DNA of 64,000 nucleotides. It comes from Dentipellis sp. KUC8613. Lineage: Eukaryota; Basidiomycota; Agaricomycetes; Russulales; Hericiaceae. The translations under genes were made by a program, and so were the position numbers. This document shows positions 12,224 to 25,498 of this stretch, one piece after another (the stretch's first letter is position 1; each line of letters opens with the position of its first letter). The stretch covers positions 105,770 to 169,769 of the forward strand of contig NSJX01000022.1 in NCBI GenBank assembly GCA_002286715.1, written 5' to 3'. The notes beneath the pieces were generated by a model. The model made no database searches. It was not told the origin of the DNA and worked only from the letters and a program-made list of their open reading frames with translations.

Positions 12224-12709
12224 ATGGCCGACGTCGCCCCCGCCTCCGTTGAGATCAACGATGCTCTCTTCTGCCAGCATTTCAAGGAGGTTGTGAGTAC
12301 CCCTCGCCCGCGCTCTCCCTTCTTGTGGGATTCTGACGACGGCTTGTGTGACTAGTGCGCGGAGTGCGGCGTCGACAACAGGGAAGAGAACGACGGCTTC
12401 TTCGGGGTAAGGCTGACTTTCATCCTTACCTCGTGATGATCCTGTAGACACGTCGTGCTCACGCGACCCATTAGTTCGATCCCATCGACCGCGAAGGCTT
12501 CGAAGCGCCCGCGGCGTCCATGAACAAGGAGGGCGTCTACCAGTGCAAGAAGCACGGGTCTGTCGGTACGCACGCGTTTGGATTAGCTTCTTCGATATCG
12601 CCGTTGCTCATCGTGTCTGTGTCCGTGCGCAGCTTGCAGCCAATGTTACAATTGGAAGAAGCAGATCACCAGAGCGAGAGCCGCCGCGAAGAAGGCTGGG
12701 AAGAAATAG
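12224..12709 (+). CDS. Small cysteine-rich, putative zinc-binding protein (95 aa)
   Basis: Four exons (12224-12292, 12356-12406, 12475-12565, 12633-12709) join in frame to 288 nt, giving 95 residues. All introns have GT-AG ends. The protein has CQHFKEVCAEC near residues 17-27 and CKKHGSVACSQC near 71-82, so two CxxC pairs plus His and Cys partners could bind two metal ions in a zinc-ribbon or treble-clef-like fold. The tail is basic (RARAAAKKAGKK). I do not recognise a named family; it resembles conserved hypothetical agaricomycete proteins. The exons contain no internal stop when spliced, and the promoter is strong, so I consider it real. Function unknown. Confidence 0.75.
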
Positions 12710-13380
12710 ATGAATGGACTAGTGCCGTCCCATTGTCTGTTGAACGAACCACTACTCTCTCCGCGCCGACGTGGGCCAATGTAGTATATCTTGTACTTAT
12801 ATGATGTTGTCGTTGCAAATATTGCTGGAATGAAGTGCCGGAGTGTGAAACCTACCTGCCACGTGCGCCAAGGCCCAATCATTGCGAAGACGAGCAGCCT
12901 GAAAAAGGAAATACTCACCTACAACCACATACAGATCAATATTCCATGGCCGGTGACCAGCAGTTTTTCGCAAGTCGTTACATACGTAACTTCTTCTACA
13001 ACATGACACAGCTCGGAGATACGCTCGACAATCAAGTTCAGCAAACACCCAGTCGCTTCGCAGTAACCAGTCACTGGACACTGTATAAGTCAGTCGAAGA
13101 CTCCACTCCGTCACTAGTGTTGACTAACGGCGGCGAAGATCATGATGAGTACTCACGGAGGCCAGTGCGGGATATCTTCAGAGACACTATAAGAAGAGCG
13201 AGCGCGGTTGAGAGGTATCATGATTCTGAGTCTGTGACTGCGCTACACACTGCTCAGCGCACAGTACTTGCCGATCGTGTCGCTGACTTTCCGCAGTGCA
13301 AAGGCCTGCGTGTTTGCTGCTGAACCGCCCGCTCGAACCTCTGTCCTGCACTCCCGACGAACATACCTTGTACCGCCATT
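12710..13380. other. Intergenic; possible unresolved minus-strand exons
   Basis: On the minus strand there are several well-placed GT and AG splice words, for example around a 43-nt block at about 12856-12898 and a longer open block at about 12914-13110. I could not assemble a coherent protein and recognise no family. It may be a degenerate or fast-evolving gene. Confidence 0.3.
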
Positions 13381-15626
13381 ATGGAATCTGAAACCCGCAC
13401 TGCACTTTCAGAGCACCCTGCCATCCTTGTGGTCAGTTCTCCCTCTATACTGAATGTGCATCTGACCCTTACCTTGTGTCGAAGGTCGGAGCAGGCCCGG
13501 CCGGCCTAGTTACCGCTCTCACCCTGCGCAAGAACAACGTCCCAGTCCGGATTATCGACCGCGCGACGGAGCCTCACCAGGGCATTCGGGGGACATTCAT
13601 CCAGGTGCGCTACGTAGCATTCCCACCAGTCTTTCCACATATATCAATACAGAGGATGCTAATGAGGTGATACGACAGCCGCGCTCGCTGGAGCTCTTCG
13701 CGTCCTTGCGCATATTAGACGACTTTCAGCGCGTCGCGACGCCGCCGTACCAGATCGCGGCGCACGCAGCCGGGAAGGCGATCACGGCGGAGATCCCGTG
13801 GGCGGAGGAGGCGGACGATGTGCCTGGGATACCCTACGTGCGTTCGCTTTCTCAGCGCTCATATACTCTGCTGGGTAGGAGAGGTTCTGATCGAGATGGG
13901 GTGTAGCGCTTGGGTGCGAATATCAGCCAGTCGGTGCTCGAGAGGATCTTGCGCGAGCATCTTGCGAGGTATGGCACGGCGGTGCGGATGGGCGTGGAGC
14001 TCGTGAAGATCGAGCAGACGGAAGAGACGGTGACCGTGCATCTCAGCGAGAATGGCAATACGCGTACGGAGGAATATGCGTATGTGGTCGCGGCGAACGG
14101 TGCGAAGGGTGTGTCTCGTTTTCATTGAGAATGCACTCTCTAGGGTGACCTATGTATTTTCAGGAAACGTACGGAAGGACTTGGGCGTCTCGTTTCTCGG
14201 AGAATCGAAAGAGTCCGAGGCCATCTTCATAGCCAACATCGAATGCTCTGATATTGATCGCGTGGTCGGTTTACACCACACTTTATATTATACCACACCA
14301 GGACTGACTCCGGACGCGTATGTCGCTGCATACTACAGCACTGGCATAGATGGGGCGACTTCAAGGAGGTCATGTAAGTCTCCTCACCGTCATGCACGAT
14401 GCCAGACTCAACCTTCGACTCAAGGTTCTTCATGAAACCCGTCTGGCCCGCCCCGCTCTTCCAAGGACAAGCCATCGGCCCTGCGCTGCCCAAACCACTC
14501 CCGAGCGACACCGAAGGCATCCAAGCGTTCTTCAACGGGGTCAGCAAGTCCGACGAGATCAAGTTCGGGAATGCGGCCTGCATGACGGAGTGGAGGTAGG
14601 CGTGTGGTCTCCGCATGACCGTGCTTCGTTACTCAGCCCCCCGGATGCGGCGCAGGTCGAATATCCGGATGGCAGATAAATTCCAGGTGGGGAGGGTCTT
14701 CCTGGTGGGAGGTACGCCGCCTCTCGCTGTCTCCCAAACTCCAGGTCATTGACTGACGGCTTCAGATTGCGCACACTGCCACTCGCCCGCGGGCGGCCAA
14801 GGCATGAACTCCGCCATGCTCGACGGCGTAAGCACCTCCTCCCTTCCACCCGCACCCTCCCAGAAAGCCAACTCACCGCCCCGCGCCCCAGCTCAACATC
14901 GCCTGGAAGCTCGCCCTCGTGCACAAACGGCTCGCCGCGCGCGCGCTCCTCGACACGTACGCGGCCGAGCGCATGCCCGTCATCGCGGAGATGCTCTCGC
15001 TCACGAAGGAGCTGCACGCGCGCGTCGCCCAGCCCGGCAAGGCGGGATCGGCATCGGCCCTCGGCGCGGATCCGAGCGCGGCGCAGGCGGCCGACCCGAT
15101 GTGGCGCCCGAAGACGGTCACGCAGCTCGGTGTGAATTGCCGGTGGAGCCGTATTGTGATGGATGGGCGCGGAGGGGGAGATGGGCCGGGGGAAGGGGCG
15201 CGGGGGAGCTTGAGTGCGTATGGTATGGTGGGGGATGGGCTGCGCGCGGGGGATCGCGCGCCGGACGTGCCGCTGCTGAGAGAGACGCCTGGCGGCGGCG
15301 AGACGACGCTGTTTGAGGTGCTCGCGGGCTGCGCAGAGCATACGATTCTTGTATTCGGTGCGGGCGAAGTGCAGCGTTTGGTCGATGCTCTTCGGCCATA
15401 TAGGGAGAAGGGGGTCGCGTCGGTTGCGGTCGTCGGACCGAAGGGAGCTGCGATGCATGCTGTGGAGGGGGCGAGGATATTTGAGGATGGGGGACATGCG
15501 TATACTGGGTATGAGGTGGATCCGGAATCGCCTGCGTTCGTCGTGGTGAGGCCGGATGGGATGATTGGTGCGTTTGCTACCGATTTGGATCAGGTGCATA
15601 AGTATTTTGCTACACTTTTGGGATGA
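13381..15626 (+). CDS. FAD-dependent aromatic monooxygenase, phenol-hydroxylase-like (copy a)
   Basis: Ten exons splice to 562 residues. The amino terminus has the FAD dinucleotide motif VGAGPAGL and the strand-end acid in RIIDR. LGANISQSVLERILREHL is the class A flavin hydroxylase middle region, and FLVGDCAHCHSPAGGQGMN is the GD motif that binds the FAD ribityl and NAD(P)H. The last exon (14892-15626) carries the thioredoxin-like carboxy-terminal domain seen in phenol hydroxylase relatives, ending FVVVRPDGMIGAFATDLDQVHKYF. These enzymes hydroxylate phenolic rings using NAD(P)H and O2. The start is the first ATG at 13381, giving a 17-codon exon before the Rossmann motif. The last exon has very high GC3. 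A diverged paralogue lies on the opposite strand at 25499-27788. Substrate unknown. Confidence 0.92.
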
Positions 15627-18636
<3,010 letters not shown>

Positions 18637-19380
18637 ATCGCTGGGCGGCTGTGAAGCCGTAAACAAACAGGACGGTTTTCTTGAAGACGTGTGGAAATGT
18701 AGATGTAGGCTTGTAGATGACAGAGGAAGTAAAACGAATAGCACCATGTATCGGATAGTCTTGTGATATTGGAATGACCATAGACGAATGAATCGGAGGA
18801 CTCTGTATGACATCTGCACAGTGCACATGTGAACTCAGAGGCATGGGTAGAAGGAGAACGAGCGCTAAACAAATAGGCGCCCATTATGGACGCCACAAAC
18901 GCGCGTCCGCCGCGGCCGCGAGCTCATTTATTGCTCCCCGCATATCAAAGCTTCACCACGACCATCGGCGACTCGGGTTTCGACATCGCGAAGTAGATCG
19001 CTTGCAGCATTATTGACGGGATATATAGGTGCCCTGATAGAGGCGACTGACGGACGATCACGAGGTTTAGAGCTCAAGACGCTGCAGCTGATTCAGAATA
19101 GGGCCGTGTAACTGTAAGTGAAGGTGCGTCTTTCTTTCAATTTGAGCGCGTCGTGTGTCCCAGCGCTATCCTGTGGCCCAATCTCTTCGTCCGTGTATGC
19201 ATGTATGTGTTCCGTGTACGGGCCCACACAAGGACCAGAACACTCTCCTTTCCACAAGCTTCATCGGCACATTCTCCGATCGACCATACACGCACACCGA
19301 CCTGACCTGACCTCCGCCCCGCGCGCTCTCCCAGGTCCACCCACCCAAAACCGAAAATCCCCACCATATTAACCACCACA
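18637..19380. other. Intergenic, nothing recognised
   Basis: 3' flank of PGI and promoter of CSN3. No gene seen; the minus-strand frames are shadows. Confidence 0.5.
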
Positions 19381-21557
19381 ATGTCGAGCAACGCCCCCGC
19401 CCCCGCCACCCCCGACGCGTCGCAATCCCAGCCCCAGCCCCAGCCCACCGACCCCGCACCCGCACCCGCACCCGCACCCGAAGTCTCCTCACACAGCACC
19501 GCGCTCGCGACTCTCCTCGCGCTGCTGCACACGCCCGGCACGATGCCCGCGCAGCTGCTCACGACGCTCAAGGCGCTCCCCGCGCGCGACGCCGTGCTCG
19601 CGGCGCCCCCGCCCGCGGGCGCGGAGGACGCGCTGCGCCCGGGCGTGCTGGATGTCGCGCGGGAGGACGGCGCGGGCGGGGTGGGTGGGTTGTTTATTCT
19701 GTGCGTTTGTCTTTTTTCTTTATTTTTGGTTTTACGTCCCAGTTGGTGTGTGGGATGCTGATATTTGTGGATGCGACGGGATAGGTCGGCGAGGCTGTCC
19801 GGAGGGAGCACGCAGGAGGTGCCGCTGGAGTGGATCGAGGAGTTTTGTAGGAGGGTGAGCCCCGTGCAGTTGCGGTTCGCGCCGGAGCGCGGTGAGTTCC
19901 CTGTCCCTCCCCTTAGGCTTCTTCTCCATATGAGGAGTGCATGTTGATTTGGATGTTTAGTGACGCTGTTGGCGAAGGGCATCGTGCAGTACGCCGAGGC
20001 GCGCAACAACGTACGTCTTTCTGGTATGACGGTATAAAGACGGTATAGCTTATGAGTAAATAATAGCTTAAAATCGCCATCCCGTCCCTCTACGACCTCA
20101 TCACGCGTTTCCCGCCCACGCGCTCCCTCCTCACGCCGCTCCACCCCATCTTCCTCACCGTGCGTCCCCCTTCTCTCTCCCTCCCCCTCCCCCCTCCCAC
20201 TAACCCCACCCACCACAGACCTGCCTCACAACCTCGCACTTCGCGCCCGCGCTGCCCATCCTCGCGGTGCCCATCACGCAAATCACGCCCGCGCTCACGC
20301 CGGACCTGACGTACCTCGACCACCTCGTGTACCACTACACCGGCGGCTGCGTGCTCGCCGCGCTGCGGCGCTTCGCCGAGGCACACGAGTTCTGGGAGAC
20401 CGTCGTCGGCGCGCCCGTCGCGCCGCGCGGGCTCGTCGCCGGCGGTGCCGGTGCCGGTGTGGGCGGTGCGGGAGGTGCGGGAGCGGGGGCGGGCCCGCGC
20501 GTGGAGAGCACGGGCGAGCCGAGCGCGCTGCAGATGGAGGCGGCGAAGAAGCTGCTCGTGGTGCAGCTCATTCTGCATGGCAAGGTGCGTGCGCGTGTGG
20601 AGGAAGGGAAGGGGAGCTGATGTAGGTGGGGACAATAGGGACAGGCGCTCCCGAAGTACACGCCCGCGGCGGTCGCGGGCGTGCGCAGCTCGCCGTACGG
20701 CGCGTTCGTGAAGGCGTACCCGCGGCAGGTCGATGTGCTGCGGAACGTGTTGAGCAAGCATGGGGCGGTGTTCGCTGCGGTGCGTATCTGTCTGTCTTGT
20801 ATATGTATATATTACCGTGTTCGATGCTAACTGGGAGGGGTAGGACAACAACACGGGCCTGCTGAAGCAGGCGCTCGCGCGCGCGCCGCGCTGGGCGATC
20901 AAGAAGCTCACGGAGACGTATCTGACGCTAGGCCTGGGCGAGATCGGGCGCGAGGTGGGGATGGAGGATGTGGGCGAGGTGCGGCGGGTCGTGCTGAGCA
21001 TGGTGCGTCTCTGCCTCTTCCTCCCTCCCTTTCTCTCCTTTCTCTCTTCTCTACAAGACGAACTTGTATATTTTTTGAGCCGGCTAACACGGGGCGCGGT
21101 GTGCAGATCGAGCACGGCGAGATCAACGCGAGCATCGCGGCGGACGGCACGGTGACCTTCGCGGACGACGCGCCGCCCGCGGTGGGCAAGGCGGAGGTCG
21201 AGCGCGTGCTGCGCGCGGCGCAGGAGCAGGAGCACGTGCTGCGCGAGCTCGAGCGCGAGATGGCGCGCAGCCGCGAGTATCTGGCCAAGGTGCGTCCGTT
21301 CTCCTCCTCTTAGCCCCTTCTCCCCCTTTCCCCCCTCCTCCCCTCCTCCCCCTCTTCTCCTCCCCCTCCTCGTCCTCGTCCTCGTTCTCTTCTTCTTCTC
21401 TCCATGTTACGCATTGTTCACTATGAGGGCGTTGTGCTGAGACGTGTGCTAGGCGGTACGGAGCCGTGAGGACCCGGCGGCGTGGGCGGGGCCGGAGGAA
21501 GAGATGGGGGGCGCACAGGGCGGGGTGGGGATGTGGACGGAGGAGTCGGTGTTCTAG
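19381..21557 (+). CDS. CSN3: COP9 signalosome complex subunit 3
   Basis: A scaffold subunit of the COP9 signalosome, which removes NEDD8 from cullins. About ten exons. The amino terminus is Pro/Ala/Gln-rich low complexity (PAPAPAP), followed by helical repeats: LARGE-type hydrophobic segments such as VTLLAKGIVQYAEARNN, IPSLYDLITRFPPTRSLLTPLHPIFL, and YLDHLVYHYTGGCVLAALRRFAEAHEFWE. That last segment is characteristic of CSN3. The carboxy half has the PCI region: LAKRAPRWAIKKLTETYLTLGL-like helices, then VRRVVLSM-IEHGEINASI (winged-helix strand) and a final coiled helix EQEHVLRELEREM. A Gly/Ala-rich insertion (about residues 240-260) interrupts the helical repeats. The stop is at 21555-21557. 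Confidence 0.85.
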
Positions 21558-23291
21558 ATCCTAGATCCATATGTGGTGGGGAGTACATATCGTGTAAGTT
21601 GTTTGCGGAGTGGGGGGGAGGGGATGCAATTGTACGAAATGATGAATGATCGACAAGTCTATGTGCGTGTGTGCATGATGGTTGGGATTTTGGGGTGTTT
21701 GAAGCGGGGGTGAGATGAGCGGTGAGTCTGAATTCTAGGTGTGTTCATGTTGGCTGCTGGCCCGAGTACGTGGGTAGACGTGAGTGTCTTTTGACTTGTC
21801 TACGTCGGATGCTGGTCTGATTAAAATTAAGCTTACAGCCCACATATAGAAAGACAACTTGGAGAAACGGTCACGTTCCATCGGGAATGCCTTCTGGAGG
21901 CTTGACCAAAGGCCGCCCCGACCCCCGTACGTACATACGTACGAACACCAAGAACGCGGCAGCCCGTCGTCCCCCACCAGCACCCCCCGCACCGCACCAA
22001 GCCAGAAAATCCGCCACAGTCCGGGTCCCCACCAATCTCGCTTCCTCAGGCCTCAGGCCTCAGCCTCGCCGCTCGGTAAGCGCAAATTCACCGGGGTGAC
22101 ATACACGCAAGTAAGTCCTTGTACATACTCGCTTGCGGTGCGCTGTTCCGCGGCTCTGCGAATCCGCGGGCACGCTGGGGTTCCCGAGGGATTTCCTGCG
22201 GTCAATCTGTCGTTCGTGGTAGGACGAAGACGAACACGAACACGAAGGCAACATGTTGTATGTGTGTGCGCCTCGAGGACGGGGTGCACGGTGCCTTCGT
22301 GGCGAGGCGAGGTATGGATGAGCTCTTTTATGTAACTTCTTTCTCCGAGAAAAAGGTTACGATTTGGGCAACGGGCGACCGGTGTAGCAGGAGATGCTTT
22401 CCGATTTCAGCAACTGCCCGGCCATATGAGACGAATATACGGAGTATATTGACATGAATTCCATGTAGATACAATTTTTGCGACGTATGCCAAAGGTGGC
22501 CACATAATTACCAAGATGCATTCCAGTGCGCCATTCGACCCTGCATGAGGCGCCAGGGCAGGATTACTACAGGAAGACGCGATACGGACGTCCCGGAGTC
22601 CTGGCAGGAAAGTGCAAACAGAGCATCGAGTGCCAGATGGGTGTAGGGGCTATTTCGAGCAAGGCGCGCGCTCCTGAATGTCAGGTTTCCTTCCGAAAGG
22701 GATAGCGGTGACAAAGCCGCGCGCGGGATGACCGCATCGAGGCGGTCCTGCACAGGAGAGCGCGTAGTGCGAGCTACGTTACGGGGTGCTGAGAGCTCTG
22801 GATGGCGACATGCGTGCAGTCATTCGCCGAGGACGCAAGGGAAATGCAGGACGGTTTCGTTCTAGTCGAGCGCGGGGACGGTTAATTGAGATTGATGCAG
22901 GCGCTGATTCGCTGCGATTTGTGGGAACTGCTTACGCAGGAGGGGCCAAGGCGCGCGTCGAGGATCTGAAAATTACGCGTTTGGGGCGCGTCAGCGACGC
23001 GTCTTCCTCATCGTCTGCGCTGCTGCCTGTCTGGTGTACGTTATTCCCGGATAATCGCTGAATAAAGCCGCCATGCGCGGCACGGGGGGCTTACGGGGGC
23101 CTGGGGAGAAGATACTGGAATAGGAGGGGCTGGACGGGAGGACAATCGGAAGGCGGGCGCGGCGGGCTGCTATACACGGACAGAACGTCCCACCGCGTTT
23201 TTCGCAGTATAAGACCGTCCCTCCGCCCGCTCCGAACCGTCATCAGCGACCGGCACGGTTACAGCAGCGCCGCACGCAGCTTATCGATTGG
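21558..23291. other. Long intergenic region, no gene recognised
   Basis: This 1.7-kb stretch has GC-rich and simple-sequence parts and some open frames up to about 158 codons. None shows a motif, and splice structure is not coherent. A TATA-like word (GTATAAG near 23207) probably belongs to the downstream quinone reductase gene. Confidence 0.45.
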
Positions 23292-24692
23292 ATGTCGTGC
23301 TTCCAGTGTTTCTCGTCCCGGCGCCAGAACAAGAACTTTGCGGACGGCGAGCCGAAGGCGAAGGAGGGGCAGCCAGCGGCGGGCAGCAGCAGCGCAGGCC
23401 ACACCGCCCGCAATCAGGGTAATTCCAAATCCGACCCGCACCAGACGGCCAAAACCGACGCGCCGGCGACGGGTGCGTCAAAAGGTATAAAGCTCGCGTC
23501 CTGTCCAGATGGTTATCGCATCGCTCATTCCTCCTTCACTAGAACAACCCACCGCACCCACCACCGCAACAGCTCCCTCTACAGACACAAAGATGGCCCC
23601 CAACGTCGCTATCATCATCTACTCCATGTACGGGCACATTGCCAAGCGTACGTCCCCCCGCCTGCACACCGCGAGCACCCCACAGTGAACTGACCTGCAT
23701 GCGTCTATTCATAGTCGCCGAGGCTGAGAAGGCCGGCATCGAGCAGGCTGGCGGCAAGGCCACCATCTATCAGTACGTCGCCCGCGCATGCGTGCCCGCA
23801 TCATTGCCCGCTGACAGTTGGCGCCGCCAGGATCGCCGAGACGCTCCCCAAGGAGGTCCTCGACAAGATGTACGCGCCCCCCAAGCCGGACTACCCCGTC
23901 CTCGCGCCCGCCGACATCGCGCAGTTCGACGCGTTCCTGCTCGGCATCCCGACGCGTTTCGGCAACTTCCCCGCCCAGTGGAAGGTGCGTCCCGCCGTCG
24001 CCCCGCGCGGGCCCCAGCTCTGACCGCGATCACCCCCTCCCCCCACGCAGAACTTCTGGGACGCGACCGGCCAGCTGTGGGCGTCCGGCGCGCTCTGGGG
24101 CAAGTCCGCGGGCTTCTTCATCTCGACGGCCGGCATCGGCGGCGGCCAGGAGGCCACCGCCATCGCGGCGCTCTCGACGCTCGCCCACCACGGCATCGCG
24201 TACGTGCCCCTCGGGTACAAGGTCGCCTTCGGCCAGCTCTCCAACCTCACCGAGGTCCACGGCGGTGCGTGCTTTTCCATCGTGCTATCTGATCGCCATG
24301 TGCCGCGTGCTGTGTGCACTTGCGCTTGTCTGTGCTCGTGCGTCCATACATGCGCTGCACGGAAACGGGGCGGCTGCTGCCCGATTTGGCGCGCGGCCCT
24401 GTCGTGCATCACGTGTCCGCGTGCCCCGCACAATTCCCCCCCTTCGAATTCTGAATTCTGAATTCTGATCCTTCTTCTGATCTTCTTTCCTTCCTGTCTA
24501 TCCGTATCCGTATTCGCCGAACGCCCGAGCTCATGCTGATAATCTATCGCTGGTGGCGAATCCACAGGATCCCCCTGGGGCGCCGGCACCGTCACCGCGT
24601 CCGACGGCTCGCGCCAGCCGTCCGCGCTCGAGCTCGAGGTCGCGACGATCCAGGGCAAGACGTTCTGGGAGCGCCTCACCGCCACCGCCTAA
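23292..24692 (+). CDS. Flavodoxin-like NAD(P)H:quinone oxidoreductase (WrbA/benzoquinone reductase type)
   Basis: An FMN enzyme that reduces quinones by two electrons. The core reads [11 protein letters not shown] (FMN phosphate loop with SxxGH in place of SxTG), [33 protein letters not shown] (the GxPTRFG motif typical of WrbA), [41 protein letters not shown] and [10 protein letters not shown]. In basidiomycetes this family includes the benzoquinone reductases induced by lignin-derived quinones. The first exon adds a cysteine-rich basic amino terminus ([11 protein letters not shown]) and a low-complexity linker, as in other basidiomycete members; the cysteines may be lipid-modified (inference). 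An internal ATG near 23593 could start a shorter form. The intron before the last exon is about 300 nt, much longer than its neighbours. Confidence 0.92.
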
Positions 24693-25498
24693 GTCACACC
24701 CCGGATGCTTAGAGGGAAGAGTGGTGTATTGATGTGAACAGTGTTTTGTTTCGCGTGCTTGTGCTTGAGTTTTGTACTTCTGTGCGGTCTGCGAATTGTT
24801 ATACGTGCTTTTTTGTCTGAAGTTTTGGTCCCTGTCGTGTTCGCCACTTCAATTCGGTGCCCTTGCACTTGGCTTGGCGAAGCTTCCCCAGTTCCCATAT
24901 GCATAATCGTTCGGCCCCTTCTCGAGCTCGTTCCTTCTTCATCAAAGCGCTGCGAATCCAAGCCGACCGAAAGAAGGAAGCGCACGGTTAATCCTGCTTA
25001 ACTTTTAGGCTACTTACTTATGTATGCGCAGCTTCGACTCGGAGCGGGTTATTACTTGTTGAATATTGATTATTGATTGCTGAATATTGAATAGTGATGT
25101 TCTTGCGTGCCGGGCCCGGGGTTCTTGCGCGCGGTTGTGGGACCGGTGGCTGTGGTCCAGCCGATACCGCATATATGCGGTGAATTTTGAGGTGATGTGG
25201 TGGACAATGGGGGCAGGCTTGTCGTTTTAAGGAAGGGGAGAGAAGCACGCGTGCGACGGGATAGTAGAATACTCTATCGGTCCCAATTAGGTATACCGGC
25301 TACCTTTCCCGCAGGTACAGATAGACATCCTGGCCAGCGCATATATCCAGTGATAAAGGTTCGATATTATACCATGGGAGAATGAAATTAACCAAATGTC
25401 CGCTGACATCGCATTCCAGTGCGTTCAAAAGCACAAAAATCCTCTAAAAGATACTTTACAATCCAAAAAAACCCACACAAAACCGAATCCCCACCCCC
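24693..25498. other. Convergent intergenic region
   Basis: 3' flanks of the quinone reductase (plus) and FAD monooxygenase copy b (minus). It contains AT-rich short direct repeats (TGAATATTGATTATTGATTGC near 25060-25090) and the palindrome listed separately. No gene. Confidence 0.5.
25167..25180. repeat. Perfect 14-bp palindrome CCGCATATATGCGG
   Basis: A perfect palindrome in the convergent intergenic region. Its core ATATATGCG recurs in several other noncoding stretches here (see findings). Function unknown. Confidence 0.6.

Noticed and set aside
19137..21235. Long minus-strand frames opposite CSN3
   Set aside because: They overlap clear CSN3 exons and have low-complexity composition.
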